DNA from: Pyxidicoccus xibeiensis
GTDB taxonomy: Bacteria; Myxococcota; Myxococcia; Myxococcales; Myxococcaceae
Direction of reading: 5' to 3'
Assembly (NCBI RefSeq): GCF_024198175.1
Contig: NZ_JAJVKV010000005.1
Span: 124,001 to 188,000, forward strand
DNA length: 64,000 nt
Position 1 is the stretch's first letter. Each line of letters begins with the position of its first letter. The notes under the pieces are model-generated. The model saw only the letters and a list, made by a program, of their open reading frames with translations. It searched no databases and was not told where the DNA came from. Positions 25,287 to 33,563 of the stretch are shown here, one piece after another. The position numbers and the translations under genes were made by a program.

Positions 25287-25503
25287 GACGGGTCATACTC
25301 GCCCCGCCTGTGACGTGGATGCACGGCGCGGCCCCACGAGGCTCCAGTGGTCGGGAAGCAGGGGAGCGGGCGGTGTGTCGGTTCTTCTGAAGGAGCGTTC
25401 GCGCGGTGTCTTCTCGTTCATCGGGGAAGGCGCGGCTTCGCGGAGGGGTGCTCAGAGATGCCGTAGGGGCGGGGGACACGGGCGAGATTGATGCACAGGC
25501 GCA

Positions 25504-25662
25504 GCTCCCACTTGAGTGGGAGCAGACCGTGGGCCTGGGATGAGGGCCGCAGCTCCCACTTGAGTGGGAGCTGGAGTCGGGGCCGCTTGCTCCCACTTGA
25601 GTGGGAGCAACCCGTTTGGACACCAAGGTGTGCGGGAGGGCAGCTCCCACTTGAGTGGGAGC
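25504..25662. repeat. Array of four identical 20-bp palindromes
   Basis: GCTCCCACTTGAGTGGGAGC occurs at 25504-25523, 25552-25571, 25589-25608 and 25643-25662, with no mismatch. Each is an inverted repeat with 9-bp arms around TG, or equally an 8-bp hairpin with a TTGA loop if transcribed. Start-to-start distances are 48, 37 and 54 bases, and the sequence between copies is unrelated. The flanks are partly shared (copies 1, 2 and 4 are preceded by CA or GCA; copies 3 and 4 are followed by AAC). The array ends 167 bases before the start codon at 25830. Confidence 0.93.
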
Positions 25663-25829
25663 AACACGGTTGCCGACCGTCTCGCGAATGGGACGGTACG
25701 GCCCTCTTCAAGACCGTCTCCTTGCAACGCTCGCCTGTAAGCAGGCGTAACCACACGTCTCGGGCCCTGGCCCTGTGCCTGCTTTCCCGAAGGCCGTCGC
25801 AATCACGCGGCACACCTGAGAAAGCCACC

Positions 25830-26822
25830 ATGGAAATCGAAACCAGCAGCGCTGTTGCCCCCACGCTCGACCTGTCCCTGGAGCAGGTTCACAAGCGCAT
25901 CATGAAGTTGGTGGAGCAGGGGCATCGCAACGCGTACCAGATTGGCCGGCTCTACAACTACGTCGTGGACAGCGAACTGGCCCAGAAGGGCGGCTTCAAG
26001 AATGCCCAGGACTTCTTCCGGCAGAGTGTGAAGGGACTTGGGCAGTCGGTGCTGACGAGGAACGGCGCGGTTGCCCGCGCCTTCTCCGAAACGGTCGCCC
26101 TGAAGTACGGCATCAGCAACCTCTACACGCTGATGACGTACGCGAAGCTGGCCGGCCTCACGCTGGAGCCGAGCGACCCGGGCGCCACCGCGGTGGCGGT
26201 GCCCCAGCAGGACGGCACGTTGTTGAACAAGTCATTCGCGGACTGCTCCGTGGAAGAGCTGCAGGGGGCGGTGAATCACCGGCGGACGCCCCCGGTTCCC
26301 CTGCCCGAAAAGGACGCGGCCCGCGTGCAGCACTATCGGGACAATCTGCAGCGCCACTTCACGGACAAGCTCGGCATTCGCGTGGACGCCCGCAGCCACA
26401 TGGGGGAGTTGCTCATCACCCTCCGCGACATCCCCGAGAAGGAGATGCGGCGGCTGGCCGCGGCATTGGTGGACGAGCCCGTCCAGCACGAGGAGGAGGT
26501 GCAGGCCCCGGTCTCCAGCAACAGCCCCGCCCCGTCGCCAATGGCGCCCACGCCGGAAGCGGCGCGCGCGGAGGCGCCTTCGGCTCCCGCCACCCCGGTG
26601 GCGCGGACCGCGGCGAACGACACCCCTGCCTTCGCGTCGGCTCCTCCGATGGAGCCCGTGCGAGACGCCGCGCACAATGACACTCCCACCGCGCCGCCCG
26701 GCCTCTCGGCCGTGCCCATGGGAGCCGGTCCGGGGCCCTCGGCGGGCACCCCCGCCCAGGGGGGACCGCGTAACAAGGCGCCAGGGCTGAGCGGCTTCCT
26801 CCGACGCATGACGGGGGGCTGA
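25830..26822 (+). CDS. Unrecognised protein behind the palindrome array
   Basis: 330 residues from the ATG at 25830 (MEIETSS); the frame is open much further upstream but the upstream part is non-coding repeat sequence. Residues about 15-215 are folded, helical and rich in conserved-looking polar residues (LVEQGHRNAYQIGRLYNYVV; FFRQSVKGLGQSVLTRNGAV; LYTLMTYAKLAGL). Residues about 220-310 are a Pro/Ala/Thr-rich disordered linker. The last 20 residues end in a basic patch (SGFLRRMTGG). There is no signal peptide. The N-terminal part has the look of a DNA- or protein-binding helical domain but I cannot name a family. Its position directly after the palindromes makes it a candidate binder of, or gene controlled by, that array. 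Confidence 0.85.
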   Translation: MEIETSSAVAPTLDLSLEQVHKRIMKLVEQGHRNAYQIGRLYNYVVDSELAQKGGFKNAQDFFRQSVKGLGQSVLTRNGAVARAFSETVALKYGISNLYTLMTYAKLAGLTLEPSDPGATAVAVPQQDGTLLNKSFADCSVEELQGAVNHRRTPPVPLPEKDAARVQHYRDNLQRHFTDKLGIRVDARSHMGELLITLRDIPEKEMRRLAAALVDEPVQHEEEVQAPVSSNSPAPSPMAPTPEAARAEAPSAPATPVARTAANDTPAFASAPPMEPVRDAAHNDTPTAPPGLSAVPMGAGPGPSAGTPAQGGPRNKAPGLSGFLRRMTGG

Positions 26823-26988
26823 CGTCCGGGGCCCACGTCTCATGGGGGGCAGGCGCGAGACATGCCACCTGCGCACCTTCCCCCGTGGGGAGTTGCTTCC
26901 AGCTCGGAGCCTGGGGCGGAAGAGCGTCCGAGCCGGTGGCGCTGGCAGGTGGGCGGCACTTCGCCTATGTGGGAAACCCATCCGTCCC

Positions 26989-28488
26989 ATGCGCGAGCTT
27001 CCGTCCCGGGCGCGAAGGCCCGTTCCCCTGCTGACCTGTGCGGTGGCGCTGCTGGCGCTCGCACTGCTGTCGTGCCGGCAGGAGGAGTCCTCGGGGCTGG
27101 AGCGGGTGCGGCGTGCGGGGGTACTGACGTGGGGCGCGGACGCGCAGGGGGGCGAGCCCTACGCCATGGAGGACCCGGACGAGCCGGGCCGCATGAGGGG
27201 CTTCGAGGTGGAGCTGGCGGATGCGCTGGCCCGCGAGCTGGGCGTGCGCGCGCGCTTCGTCCAGAACGACTGGTCCAGTCTCATTCCCTCACTGGAGCGC
27301 GGCTCGTTCGACGTGGCGCTGAACGGGATTGAAATCACCCCCGCGCGTGCCGGCCGCGTCCTCTTCACCCGGCCCTACTACGTCTTCAACCTGCGGCTGC
27401 TGGCGCGGCGGGACGACGCCAGTGTTCCGAGCCTGGAGTCGCTCGAGGGCCGGCGCGTGGGCACGCTGGCCAACTCGCAGGCCTGGGAGCTGCTGCTGCG
27501 CACCGGCGCGCAGGCGGTGCCGTACGAGGGCGTGGAGGAGCCCTACATCGACCTGGAGCAGGGGCGGGTGGAGGGCGTGCTGATGGACGACATCATCGCC
27601 CAGCGCTACGGCCAGCCACGTCCGGGCCTGCGGGTGGTGGGGGACGTGGGCGAGGGCTACTACGCGATTGCGGTGCGGCCCGGAGAGGAGGACCTGCGCG
27701 CGGCGCTGGACGGGGCGCTGGTCCGCATTGCCCGCTCCGGGGAGCTGCGCGCCATCTTCCGGCGCTGGGGCATCGACAGCGCGGCGCAGCAGCGCATGGT
27801 GGAGTGGACGGACGCACAGACGCGCGAGGTGCTCTCGGACACGCGCACCACGCGCCTGGGCTGGGGCCAGCTGGCGCTGTTCCTCCAGGCCGCGCTGGCG
27901 ACGCTGGTGGTGTCCGTGGGCGCCATGGCCATTGCCATTCCGCTGGGCGTGGGACTGGCCCTGGTGCGGCTGTACGGGCCCGCGTGGGCGGGCCGGCCCG
28001 CCACCGTCTACGTGGAGCTGTTTCGCGGAACGCCGGTGCTGTTGCAGCTCTATGTCCTCTACTACGGGCTTGCGGGAGTGCTGCGGCTGGACGCGTTCTC
28101 CGCGGCGGTCCTGGGGCTGGGGCTCAACTACGCGGCCTACGAGGCGGAGGTGTACCGGGCGGGCGTGCTGGCCGTGCCCCGCGGGCAGTTCGAGGCGGCC
28201 CTGTCGCTGGGCATGCCCACGCGCCTGGCGCTGCGGCGGGTCATCATGCCGCAGGCGTTCCGGGTGGCCCTGCCGGGCGTCACCAACGACTTCATCGCGC
28301 TGCTCAAGGACAGCTCCCTGGTGTCGGTCATCTCCGTGGTGGAGCTCACCAAGCGGATGACGATTACGGCGGTGGATGTTCGAAGCTGGCTGTTGCCCGG
28401 AGCGCTGTGCGCGCTGCTGTACCTGGCGATGAGCTATCCCCTGTCCCGCCTGGCCCGGCGGCTGGAGGCGAGGCTGGAGCGCGGATGA
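26989..28488 (+). CDS. Amino-acid ABC transporter, fused binding protein and permease
   Basis: 499 residues. The ATG at 26989 gives a lipoprotein signal (LALALLSC, Cys29); the ribosome site is weak. Residues about 35-275 are a family 3 solute-binding protein (GVLTWGADAQGGEPYAM start, GFEVELADALA, SFDVALNGIEITPARA). Residues about 290-495 are a His/Met-type permease: first helix ALFLQAALATLVVSVGAMAI, then FRGTPVLLQLYVLYYG and the EAA loop EAALSLGMPTRLALRRVIMP that docks on the ATPase. Fused binding-protein/permease chains of this type are known in polar amino-acid importers. The stop overlaps the ATPase start by four bases (28485-28488). The substrate is likely a polar amino acid, not further defined. 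Confidence 0.93.
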   Translation: MRELPSRARRPVPLLTCAVALLALALLSCRQEESSGLERVRRAGVLTWGADAQGGEPYAMEDPDEPGRMRGFEVELADALARELGVRARFVQNDWSSLIPSLERGSFDVALNGIEITPARAGRVLFTRPYYVFNLRLLARRDDASVPSLESLEGRRVGTLANSQAWELLLRTGAQAVPYEGVEEPYIDLEQGRVEGVLMDDIIAQRYGQPRPGLRVVGDVGEGYYAIAVRPGEEDLRAALDGALVRIARSGELRAIFRRWGIDSAAQQRMVEWTDAQTREVLSDTRTTRLGWGQLALFLQAALATLVVSVGAMAIAIPLGVGLALVRLYGPAWAGRPATVYVELFRGTPVLLQLYVLYYGLAGVLRLDAFSAAVLGLGLNYAAYEAEVYRAGVLAVPRGQFEAALSLGMPTRLALRRVIMPQAFRVALPGVTNDFIALLKDSSLVSVISVVELTKRMTITAVDVRSWLLPGALCALLYLAMSYPLSRLARRLEARLERG

Positions 28489-29249
28489 TTGAAGTGAAGG
28501 ACCTGTGCAAGCGCTACGAGGGGCGCACGGTGCTGGACGGCATCAGCGTGGCCTTTGGCCCGGGCGAGGTGGTGGCGCTGGTGGGCCCCTCCGGCGGCGG
28601 CAAGAGCACGCTGCTGCGGTGTCTCAACGGGCTGGAGCCCTTCGAGGGGGGCTCCGTGCGAGTGGGCGGGGACGTGCTGGGGCCGGGTGGGGCGCGGGCG
28701 CAGGGCGAGGGCCTGTGGCGCATCCGCCGCCGGGTGGGCTTCGTCTTCCAGCAGTGGCACCTGTTCGCGCACCGTACGGCGCTGGGCAACGTGACGGAGG
28801 CCCCGGTGTACGTGAAGGGGCTGGGCCGGAAGGAAGCCACCGAGCAGGCCCGGGCGCTGCTGGCGAAGGTGGGGCTCTCCCACCGGGAGAACGCCTACCC
28901 CGCGGAGCTGTCCGGGGGCGAGCAGCAGCGGGTGGCCATTGCCCGCGCACTGGCGATGGAGCCGGAGGTGCTGCTGCTGGACGAGCCCACCAGCGCGTTG
29001 GACCCGGAGCGGGTGGGGGAGCTGGTGGACCTGCTGGCGCGGCTGCGCACGGATGGCCTCACCCTGGTGACGGTGACGCACGAGATGCGCTTCGCGCGCG
29101 AGCTGGCCTCGCGGATGCTGGTGCTGCATGGCGGACGAATCATCGAGGAGGGGCCTCCAGCCCGGGTGCTCGCCAGTCCACACAACGAGCGCACCCGCGC
29201 CTTCCTCGGCCTGGACCGCGTGGCCGGCTCCGGCCCCCTGGAGTCCTGA
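28485..29249 (+). CDS. Amino-acid ABC transporter ATP-binding protein
   Basis: 254 residues, typical GlnQ/HisP-like ATPase. Walker A is GPSGGGKST, the Q-loop is FVFQQWHLF, the signature is LSGGEQQR, Walker B with the catalytic Glu is LLLDEPTSALDPE, and the H-loop is VTHEM. The length and the C-terminal LASPHNERTRAFL segment are normal for the family. Translation is coupled to the fused permease gene by an ATGA overlap, so one binding-protein/permease chain and one ATPase make up the complete importer at the inner membrane. Confidence 0.96.
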   Translation: MIEVKDLCKRYEGRTVLDGISVAFGPGEVVALVGPSGGGKSTLLRCLNGLEPFEGGSVRVGGDVLGPGGARAQGEGLWRIRRRVGFVFQQWHLFAHRTALGNVTEAPVYVKGLGRKEATEQARALLAKVGLSHRENAYPAELSGGEQQRVAIARALAMEPEVLLLDEPTSALDPERVGELVDLLARLRTDGLTLVTVTHEMRFARELASRMLVLHGGRIIEEGPPARVLASPHNERTRAFLGLDRVAGSGPLES

Positions 29250-29353
29250 GTCCGGACATTTCGTGCCTGCCCGCCGCCAGGCCATGCTGACGGGTGAGCC
29301 GGGCAGAAGTCGAGCGAGCGCGGTGTTCCTCGCCGCGTTCGCGAGGGAATGAC

Positions 29354-30148
29354 ATGCGTCGAGAGGTGCAGCTCACCGAGTTGGGACGGGGCAGGGGGCC
29401 GAGGGTGCTCCTGCTGCCAGGTCTGGGTGCCCGGGGCTCCGGCTTCCGCGCGCTCGCCGAGCAGCTCGCTCCCGTGGCCCGCCCCGTCCTGGTGGAGTAC
29501 CCGGAAGGGGCCCATGCGGCGTGCGGCGCGGGGGCGCTGGCGCGGCAGGTGCTCATCGCCGCCGGGCGCATGGACGCGGTGGTGGCCAGCTCCTTCGGCG
29601 GCATGGTGGCGACGCACCTCGCGGCGGCTGGCGCGGCCCGGGGCGTGGCCTTCCTCGGCGCCTTCACCCGTCCGTCGCAGCTGGGACTCCGTGGGCGCGC
29701 CATCGCGATGATGGGCCCCATCGCCGTGCTGGGCCGTCCCGGTGTCGTCGCGGCGGGGCTGGCGGCGTGGAAGCCCGTGCCCTTCGGACAGGTCTCCGAG
29801 GTGGTGCCCACCACGAAGCTGGAGCGCAGCACCACCTGGCACCGCGCCCTGGCCATTGGCGACGAGCCACCGCCGCCGTCGCTGCGAAGACTCCCCGTCT
29901 CCTGTGTGTGCATCCAGGGGGACCGAGACGTGCTGGTGCCGCCGTCCACCCTGGAGCGGCTGTGCGCGTCACTCCCGGAGGGGACACCCGGGCACCTGCT
30001 GCGCGGCGCGGGCCATGTGCCGTACTTCACCCACCCGGAGGAGTGTGCCCGGCTGCTGCGCCCCTGGCTGGAGGCCCTGCTTCCCAGCACCGCCGCCGAG
30101 CCCACCGTCCAGCCAGCGAGGCCCCTGGCCGTCGGCAGCGCCGCCTGA
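29354..30148 (+). CDS. Alpha/beta hydrolase
   Basis: 264 residues from the ATG at 29354, which has GAGGG eight bases upstream. The fold is visible as VLLLPGLGARGSGF (oxyanion-hole region), a nucleophile elbow VVASSFGGMVA (Ser in SxG context, without the first Gly of the usual GxSxG), the strand CVCIQGDRDVLVP with the acidic residue, and the catalytic His in GAGHVPYFTHPEE. It is a short, cap-poor BioH/esterase-like enzyme. A disordered tail of 25 residues follows. The substrate is unknown. It lies 104 bases after the ABC ATPase and may be read from the same transcript. Confidence 0.88.
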   Translation: MRREVQLTELGRGRGPRVLLLPGLGARGSGFRALAEQLAPVARPVLVEYPEGAHAACGAGALARQVLIAAGRMDAVVASSFGGMVATHLAAAGAARGVAFLGAFTRPSQLGLRGRAIAMMGPIAVLGRPGVVAAGLAAWKPVPFGQVSEVVPTTKLERSTTWHRALAIGDEPPPPSLRRLPVSCVCIQGDRDVLVPPSTLERLCASLPEGTPGHLLRGAGHVPYFTHPEECARLLRPWLEALLPSTAAEPTVQPARPLAVGSAA

Positions 30149-30168
30149 GCCTGGCTGCCAGGCACCGC

Positions 30169-30186
30169 GGGCCGTGAAGACGGCCC
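30169..30186 (+). terminator. Terminator-like hairpin after the hydrolase gene
   Basis: GGGCCGT (30169-30175) and ACGGCCC (30180-30186) form a perfect 7-bp stem with a GAAG loop, 20 bases after the hydrolase stop. No T-run follows. Confidence 0.5.
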
Positions 30187-30265
30187 TACCCACCGTGTAG
30201 CACCCCGTCCCCGTACGGGAGGGGGATGTACCTGGGCCCGCCCGGCCGCTAGCGTTCGGCCGCCA

Positions 30266-31081
30266 ATGCAGAACCGCCTCGCTCGCGCGCTGACCTTCGT
30301 CTCCCTGCTCTCCTCCGCGCCCGTGTTCGCCGCGTCCGAAACGGATGCCGGCCCCGTGCCCGATGCCGTGCGCGCCGCGCCGGTGCTGCCCGCGGCACCG
30401 CCGGCCGCCAGTCCGTCTCCGCCCGCCGCGGAGCGCTCGCGCACGGTGCTGCTGCTGGGCGACAGCCTCATCGCCACCGGCTTCGGCGACTACCTGCAGG
30501 CGCGGCTGGATGCGCATCCCCACATCCGCGCGGCCCGGCGCGCGAAGTCCTCCACGGGCCTGGCCCGCCCCGACTTCTTCGACTGGATGGAGGTGGGCAA
30601 GCAGGAGGTGCAGCGTCACCAGCCGGACGTGGTGGTGGTCATCCTCGGGGGCAACGACGGGCAGTCGCTCCAGGACGGCAAGGGCGGCAAGTCCATCCAC
30701 TGGGGCAAGCCCGAGTGGGAGCAGGCCTACCGCCAGCGGCTGGAGGACTTCGTGACGGCCCTCTCCGCGCCGGGCCGGAAGATTGTCTGGCTGGAGCTGC
30801 CGGCCACGGGGCGCAAGCGCTTCGAGCAGAAGCTGAGCCTCATCCGCGGCCTCCAGCGCGAGGTCATCAGCGCCCGCGAGGACGCCCTGCACGTGGACAC
30901 GCGCCCGTTCTTCACGGACGACAAGGGCCGCGCGCTGCTCCTGGCCCGCGTCGAGGGCTTCCGCAAGCCCATGCGGCTGCGCATGGAAGACGGCGTCCAC
31001 TTCACCGTCGCGGGCGGGCGCTACTTCGCCAGCAAGGTGTACCCCGAGGTGCTGAACGCGCTGGGCCTGCTCCAGGGCTAG
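30266..31081 (+). CDS. Exported SGNH/GDSL hydrolase (DUF459)
   Basis: 271 residues: signal peptide (about 1-22, ending VFAAS), a Pro/Ala-rich linker to residue 57, then an SGNH hydrolase fold. Block I is LLGDSL with the catalytic Ser, block III is ILGGNDG with the Asn, and block V is GVHFTVAGGRYFAS with the Asp/His region (DGVHFT). This is the DUF459 group, which is related to acyl-transfer or deacylation enzymes of the cell envelope. The exported location suggests action on peptidoglycan, polysaccharide or lipid acyl groups; the substrate is not known. Confidence 0.9.
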   Translation: MQNRLARALTFVSLLSSAPVFAASETDAGPVPDAVRAAPVLPAAPPAASPSPPAAERSRTVLLLGDSLIATGFGDYLQARLDAHPHIRAARRAKSSTGLARPDFFDWMEVGKQEVQRHQPDVVVVILGGNDGQSLQDGKGGKSIHWGKPEWEQAYRQRLEDFVTALSAPGRKIVWLELPATGRKRFEQKLSLIRGLQREVISAREDALHVDTRPFFTDDKGRALLLARVEGFRKPMRLRMEDGVHFTVAGGRYFASKVYPEVLNALGLLQG

Positions 31082-31117
31082 CGACGCGGCCGCCGGCGAG
31101 GCTGCCGCCGCCGTGCG

Positions 31118-31996
31118 TCAGTGCGAATGCGGGGCGGAATCCGGCCCACCGGGCAGGGTGGGAGTGCCGTCCGGGCGGAGCCGGCGGACGGCGCGCAGCA
31201 GGAGCTGCTCGTCGCGCGGGTTGGCGAGGAAGCCCCGGGCGCCGAGCTGGCGGGCCCGCTCGAAGCCCTCGTCGTCCGACGTGCCATGGACGATGAGCGA
31301 GCCGGCGATGTGGACCTCTCCGGCGAGCAGCCCCTCCATGGCTTGAATCGGCGCGAGGACGATGTCGTCACTCCGGGTGTGCAGCACCTCCAGCGGCGTG
31401 GCGACCCTGGCGGGGATGCCGTGCCGCGCGAGCTGGCGGGAGATGAGGACGGCGGTGACGGGAGGCCAGCCGTAGAGGAGCAGGGGGCCGCCCGGGGCCG
31501 GGGTGGGAACGGCGGGTGGCTCGGCGGGCTCTTCGATGCCGTACAGCGCGGCCAGGGCGCGGGCCAGCGCGGTGTCCGAGGCGACGTGCGCCTCCACGCG
31601 GGGCTTGCCGGACACGGCGCGCACGGCATCCACGGCCTCCAGCGACACGGGGGCGGGCAGGGCGATGTGGAGCACCTCCCGCTCACCCTGGTCCAACTGG
31701 ACGAGCTCCACCCGCAGGGGGACGGCGCGGTACTGCCGGGCCACGCGGGCGGGAATGAGCGAGGCCACGGAGCGCTCGGGCAGGGCCCGCTCCAGGTCCA
31801 CGGCCTCGACGCCCAGCTGGGCGGACAGCCCCCGGAGGATGTCGGCCTCGGAGCACAGGCCCTCGCGCACCAGCGCCCGCCCCAGCGGGACGTGCGTCTC
31901 ATGGTGATGGACCAGTCCCACGCGCAGCTGGGCGCGGTTGAGCACTCCCAGCTCGAGGAGTATCTCGCCTAGCGGACGTCGCGCCCCGGTCTCCAT
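31118..31996 (-). CDS. GspE-N (MshEN)-domain protein with pseudoreceiver
   Basis: 292 residues from the ATG at 31996; the frame is open upstream but the upstream codons lack coding character. Residues about 8-155 match the N-terminal domain of type II secretion/type IV pilus ATPases (T2SSE_N/MshEN: RRPLGEILLELGVLNRAQLR, then LGRALVREGLCSEADILRGL). Some members of that domain family bind c-di-GMP. Residues about 180-285 have receiver-like order (LLLYGWPPVTAVLISRQLA ... RGFLANPRDEQLLLRAVRRL) but lack the acidic pair and an obvious phospho-Asp, so I call it a pseudoreceiver. No ATPase domain is present. It may be a c-di-GMP-responsive adaptor; that is inference. Confidence 0.85.
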   Translation of the reverse strand: METGARRPLGEILLELGVLNRAQLRVGLVHHHETHVPLGRALVREGLCSEADILRGLSAQLGVEAVDLERALPERSVASLIPARVARQYRAVPLRVELVQLDQGEREVLHIALPAPVSLEAVDAVRAVSGKPRVEAHVASDTALARALAALYGIEEPAEPPAVPTPAPGGPLLLYGWPPVTAVLISRQLARHGIPARVATPLEVLHTRSDDIVLAPIQAMEGLLAGEVHIAGSLIVHGTSDDEGFERARQLGARGFLANPRDEQLLLRAVRRLRPDGTPTLPGGPDSAPHSH

Positions 31997-32084
31997 GGTA
32001 GGAAAGGAGTCTTCACTCCCAATCCCTACCTGCGAGGGACGGCGGGGCGAGGGCCTGCTCCTTCGCCTGCCCTGATGGCGTGCG

Positions 32085-32453
32085 TCAGCGCGCGGGAGTG
32101 AGGGCGCGCGCCCAGGCCTCCGGCTGGAAGCCGACCAGGACGGTGCTCCCGCTGACGAGCACCGGACGCTTGACGAGCTTCCCATCGGCGGCCAGCCAGG
32201 ACATCAGCTCCGCGTCGGACGCGGCGTCCACCTTCGCCTTGCCCAGGGCCCGGTAGCTCTGCCCGCTGAGGTTGAGCCACTTGCGCAGGGGCAGCCCGCT
32301 GAGGGGAAGCCACTGCCGCAGCTCGGCCACGGTGGGCGGCTCCTCGACGATGGGGCGCACCCGGTGGGCCACGCCCTGCTCCTTCAGCCACTTCTGCGCC
32401 TTCCTGCAGGTGTCACAGCCCGCGTAGGCGAGCACGAGGACTTCGTTCGGCAT
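32085..32453 (-). CDS. ArsC/Spx-family protein
   Basis: 122 residues, normal length for the family. It begins with a thioredoxin-like strand VLVLAYAGCDTCRKAQKWL carrying the CxxC pair (Cys13, Cys16), followed by the ArsC/Spx features of a helical insert (VAELRQWLPLSGLPLRKWLN) and the KRPVLVSGSTVLVGF strand pair with the cis-Pro and the basic residue. It could be an arsenate-reductase-like enzyme or, more likely for the YffB/Spx side of the family, a redox protein of unknown role. There are no arsenic genes nearby. It lies 88 bases upstream of the GspE-N gene in the same direction. Confidence 0.9.
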   Translation of the reverse strand: MPNEVLVLAYAGCDTCRKAQKWLKEQGVAHRVRPIVEEPPTVAELRQWLPLSGLPLRKWLNLSGQSYRALGKAKVDAASDAELMSWLAADGKLVKRPVLVSGSTVLVGFQPEAWARALTPAR

Positions 32454-32496
32454 GGCCCGCGCTTCTAACAAGGCGCGGGGGCGCGGCCCAGGCGCT

Positions 32497-33384
32497 TCAC
32501 GACTCCGGCTCCACCCCGGTGAGGAAGCTCACCACGCGGCGTGCGGCGCGGCCCGGCTTCACGCTGGCCCGGTGGTGGAGCTGGGGCTGGAAGGCATGCG
32601 TCGCGCCCCGGGGCAGCTTGAGCGCCTTGAGCGCGCCCCGCTTCAGCTCTCGCTCCACCAGGTGCTCCGGCAGCCACCCGAAGCCCAGCCCCTCGAGGAT
32701 GGCGGCCTTCTTCGCCGCGAAGTCGTTGAGGTGCACGGTGGAGCGCGTCTCCAGGGTGCTGGTGGTGAGCTGCAGCCGCGGGTCCGAGCCGCGCACGGTG
32801 AGGAGCAGGTGCTCCGCCAGCTCGTCCTCCTTCAGGATGCCGCGCCGCCGTGCCAGCGGGTGCCCGCGGTGGGCCACCAGCACCGCCTTGAGCTCCGGCA
32901 GCCGGTACGAGCGCAGCCCCGGCAGCGAGGGCGGCAGCACGGACACCATCAGGTCCGCCTCCTCGCGCACGAAGGCCGCCTCCACGCCGGCGAGGAACTC
33001 CGCGGACACGTGGAAGCGCGTGCTGGCACCCTCCGTGCGCAGCTCCTTCACCACCCGCAGCAGCGGCTCGGCGGGGAAGATGCCGTCGAAGACGATGCGC
33101 ACCGACGGCTCCCAGCCCGCGCGAATCTCCGCGCACGCCGCCTCCAGCTCCCGCTCCGCCGCCAGCAGCTTCCGGCAGTGCTCCAGCACCCGCTCGCCGG
33201 CGGGCGTCAGCCGGGTGCGGTAGCCGCGCCGGTCCAGCAGCGTCAGCTCCGTCTGCTCCTCCAGCGTGCGCAGCGCGTACAGCACCGCGGTGTGGCCCTT
33301 GTGCAGGGCCCCGGCCGCCGCGGCGAAGGTGCCGTGGCGCGCGAGGGCATCCAGGGCGCGGGCCTGCTCCAGGGTGACGTTCAT
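32497..33384 (-). CDS. LysR-family transcriptional regulator
   Basis: 295 residues from the ATG at 33384. Residues 1-60 are the LysR winged helix (LEQARALDALARHGTFAAAA, then GALHKGHTAVLYALRTLEEQ and LLDRRGYRTRLTPAGERVL). Residues about 90-295 are the periplasmic-binding-protein-like co-inducer domain. In the 180 bases before it, shared with the divergent beta-barrel gene, GGGAACAT occurs twice as a direct repeat (33385-33392 and 33413-33420), which may be part of its own operator. LysR proteins usually control a divergent neighbour, so the beta-barrel gene is a possible target. Confidence 0.95.
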   Translation of the reverse strand: MNVTLEQARALDALARHGTFAAAAGALHKGHTAVLYALRTLEEQTELTLLDRRGYRTRLTPAGERVLEHCRKLLAAERELEAACAEIRAGWEPSVRIVFDGIFPAEPLLRVVKELRTEGASTRFHVSAEFLAGVEAAFVREEADLMVSVLPPSLPGLRSYRLPELKAVLVAHRGHPLARRRGILKEDELAEHLLLTVRGSDPRLQLTTSTLETRSTVHLNDFAAKKAAILEGLGFGWLPEHLVERELKRGALKALKLPRGATHAFQPQLHHRASVKPGRAARRVVSFLTGVEPES

Positions 33385-33507
33385 GGGAACATTGTCTAAT
33401 CCCCTGACTGTGGGGAACATCCCTTTGTGCTCCACATATATGCCATGCCGTTGCATCAGCGTGGCCGAGGTCCGGATTGACCGCGTGAGTTCTCGACGCA
33501 GCGCGCC

Positions 33508-33537
33508 TTAACTGTGTGGTGCGGGCCGTCATAGAGT
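33508..33537 (+). promoter_or_regulatory. Possible promoter of the beta-barrel gene
   Basis: TTAACT (33508-33513), an 18-base spacer and TAGAGT (33532-33537), each matching the sigma-70 consensus at four of six positions. It lies 27 bases before the start codon, leaving a short leader with a GGAGGGG ribosome site. Confidence 0.35.
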
Positions 33538-33563
33538 GACGGCTCACTTGTAGGGAGGGGTTT

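Larger units (their letters stand above)
25214..25829. other. 616-base divergent region holding palindromes and a direct repeat
   Basis: Gene-free stretch between the response regulator (leftward) and the unrecognised protein at 25830 (rightward). It contains a 13-base direct repeat near the regulator start and four identical 20-base palindromes, each listed separately. Open frames running through the palindromes only reflect GC bias. Confidence 0.7.

Noticed and set aside
25504-25662. The palindrome array as a CRISPR array
   Set aside because: Units are only 20 bases and themselves palindromic, spacers are 17-34 bases and irregular, there are four copies, and no cas gene is near.
25488-25829. 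An N-terminal extension of the protein at 25830 starting at 25488
   Set aside because: The extension would translate the palindromes into repeated Ser/Gly/His peptides and has no ribosome site; the ATG at 25830 begins where coding character starts.
33385-33420. A full LysR operator assigned to the GGGAACAT repeat
   Set aside because: The direct repeat is real but does not form the T-N11-A dyad expected of LysR sites, so it is mentioned only in the LysR entry.
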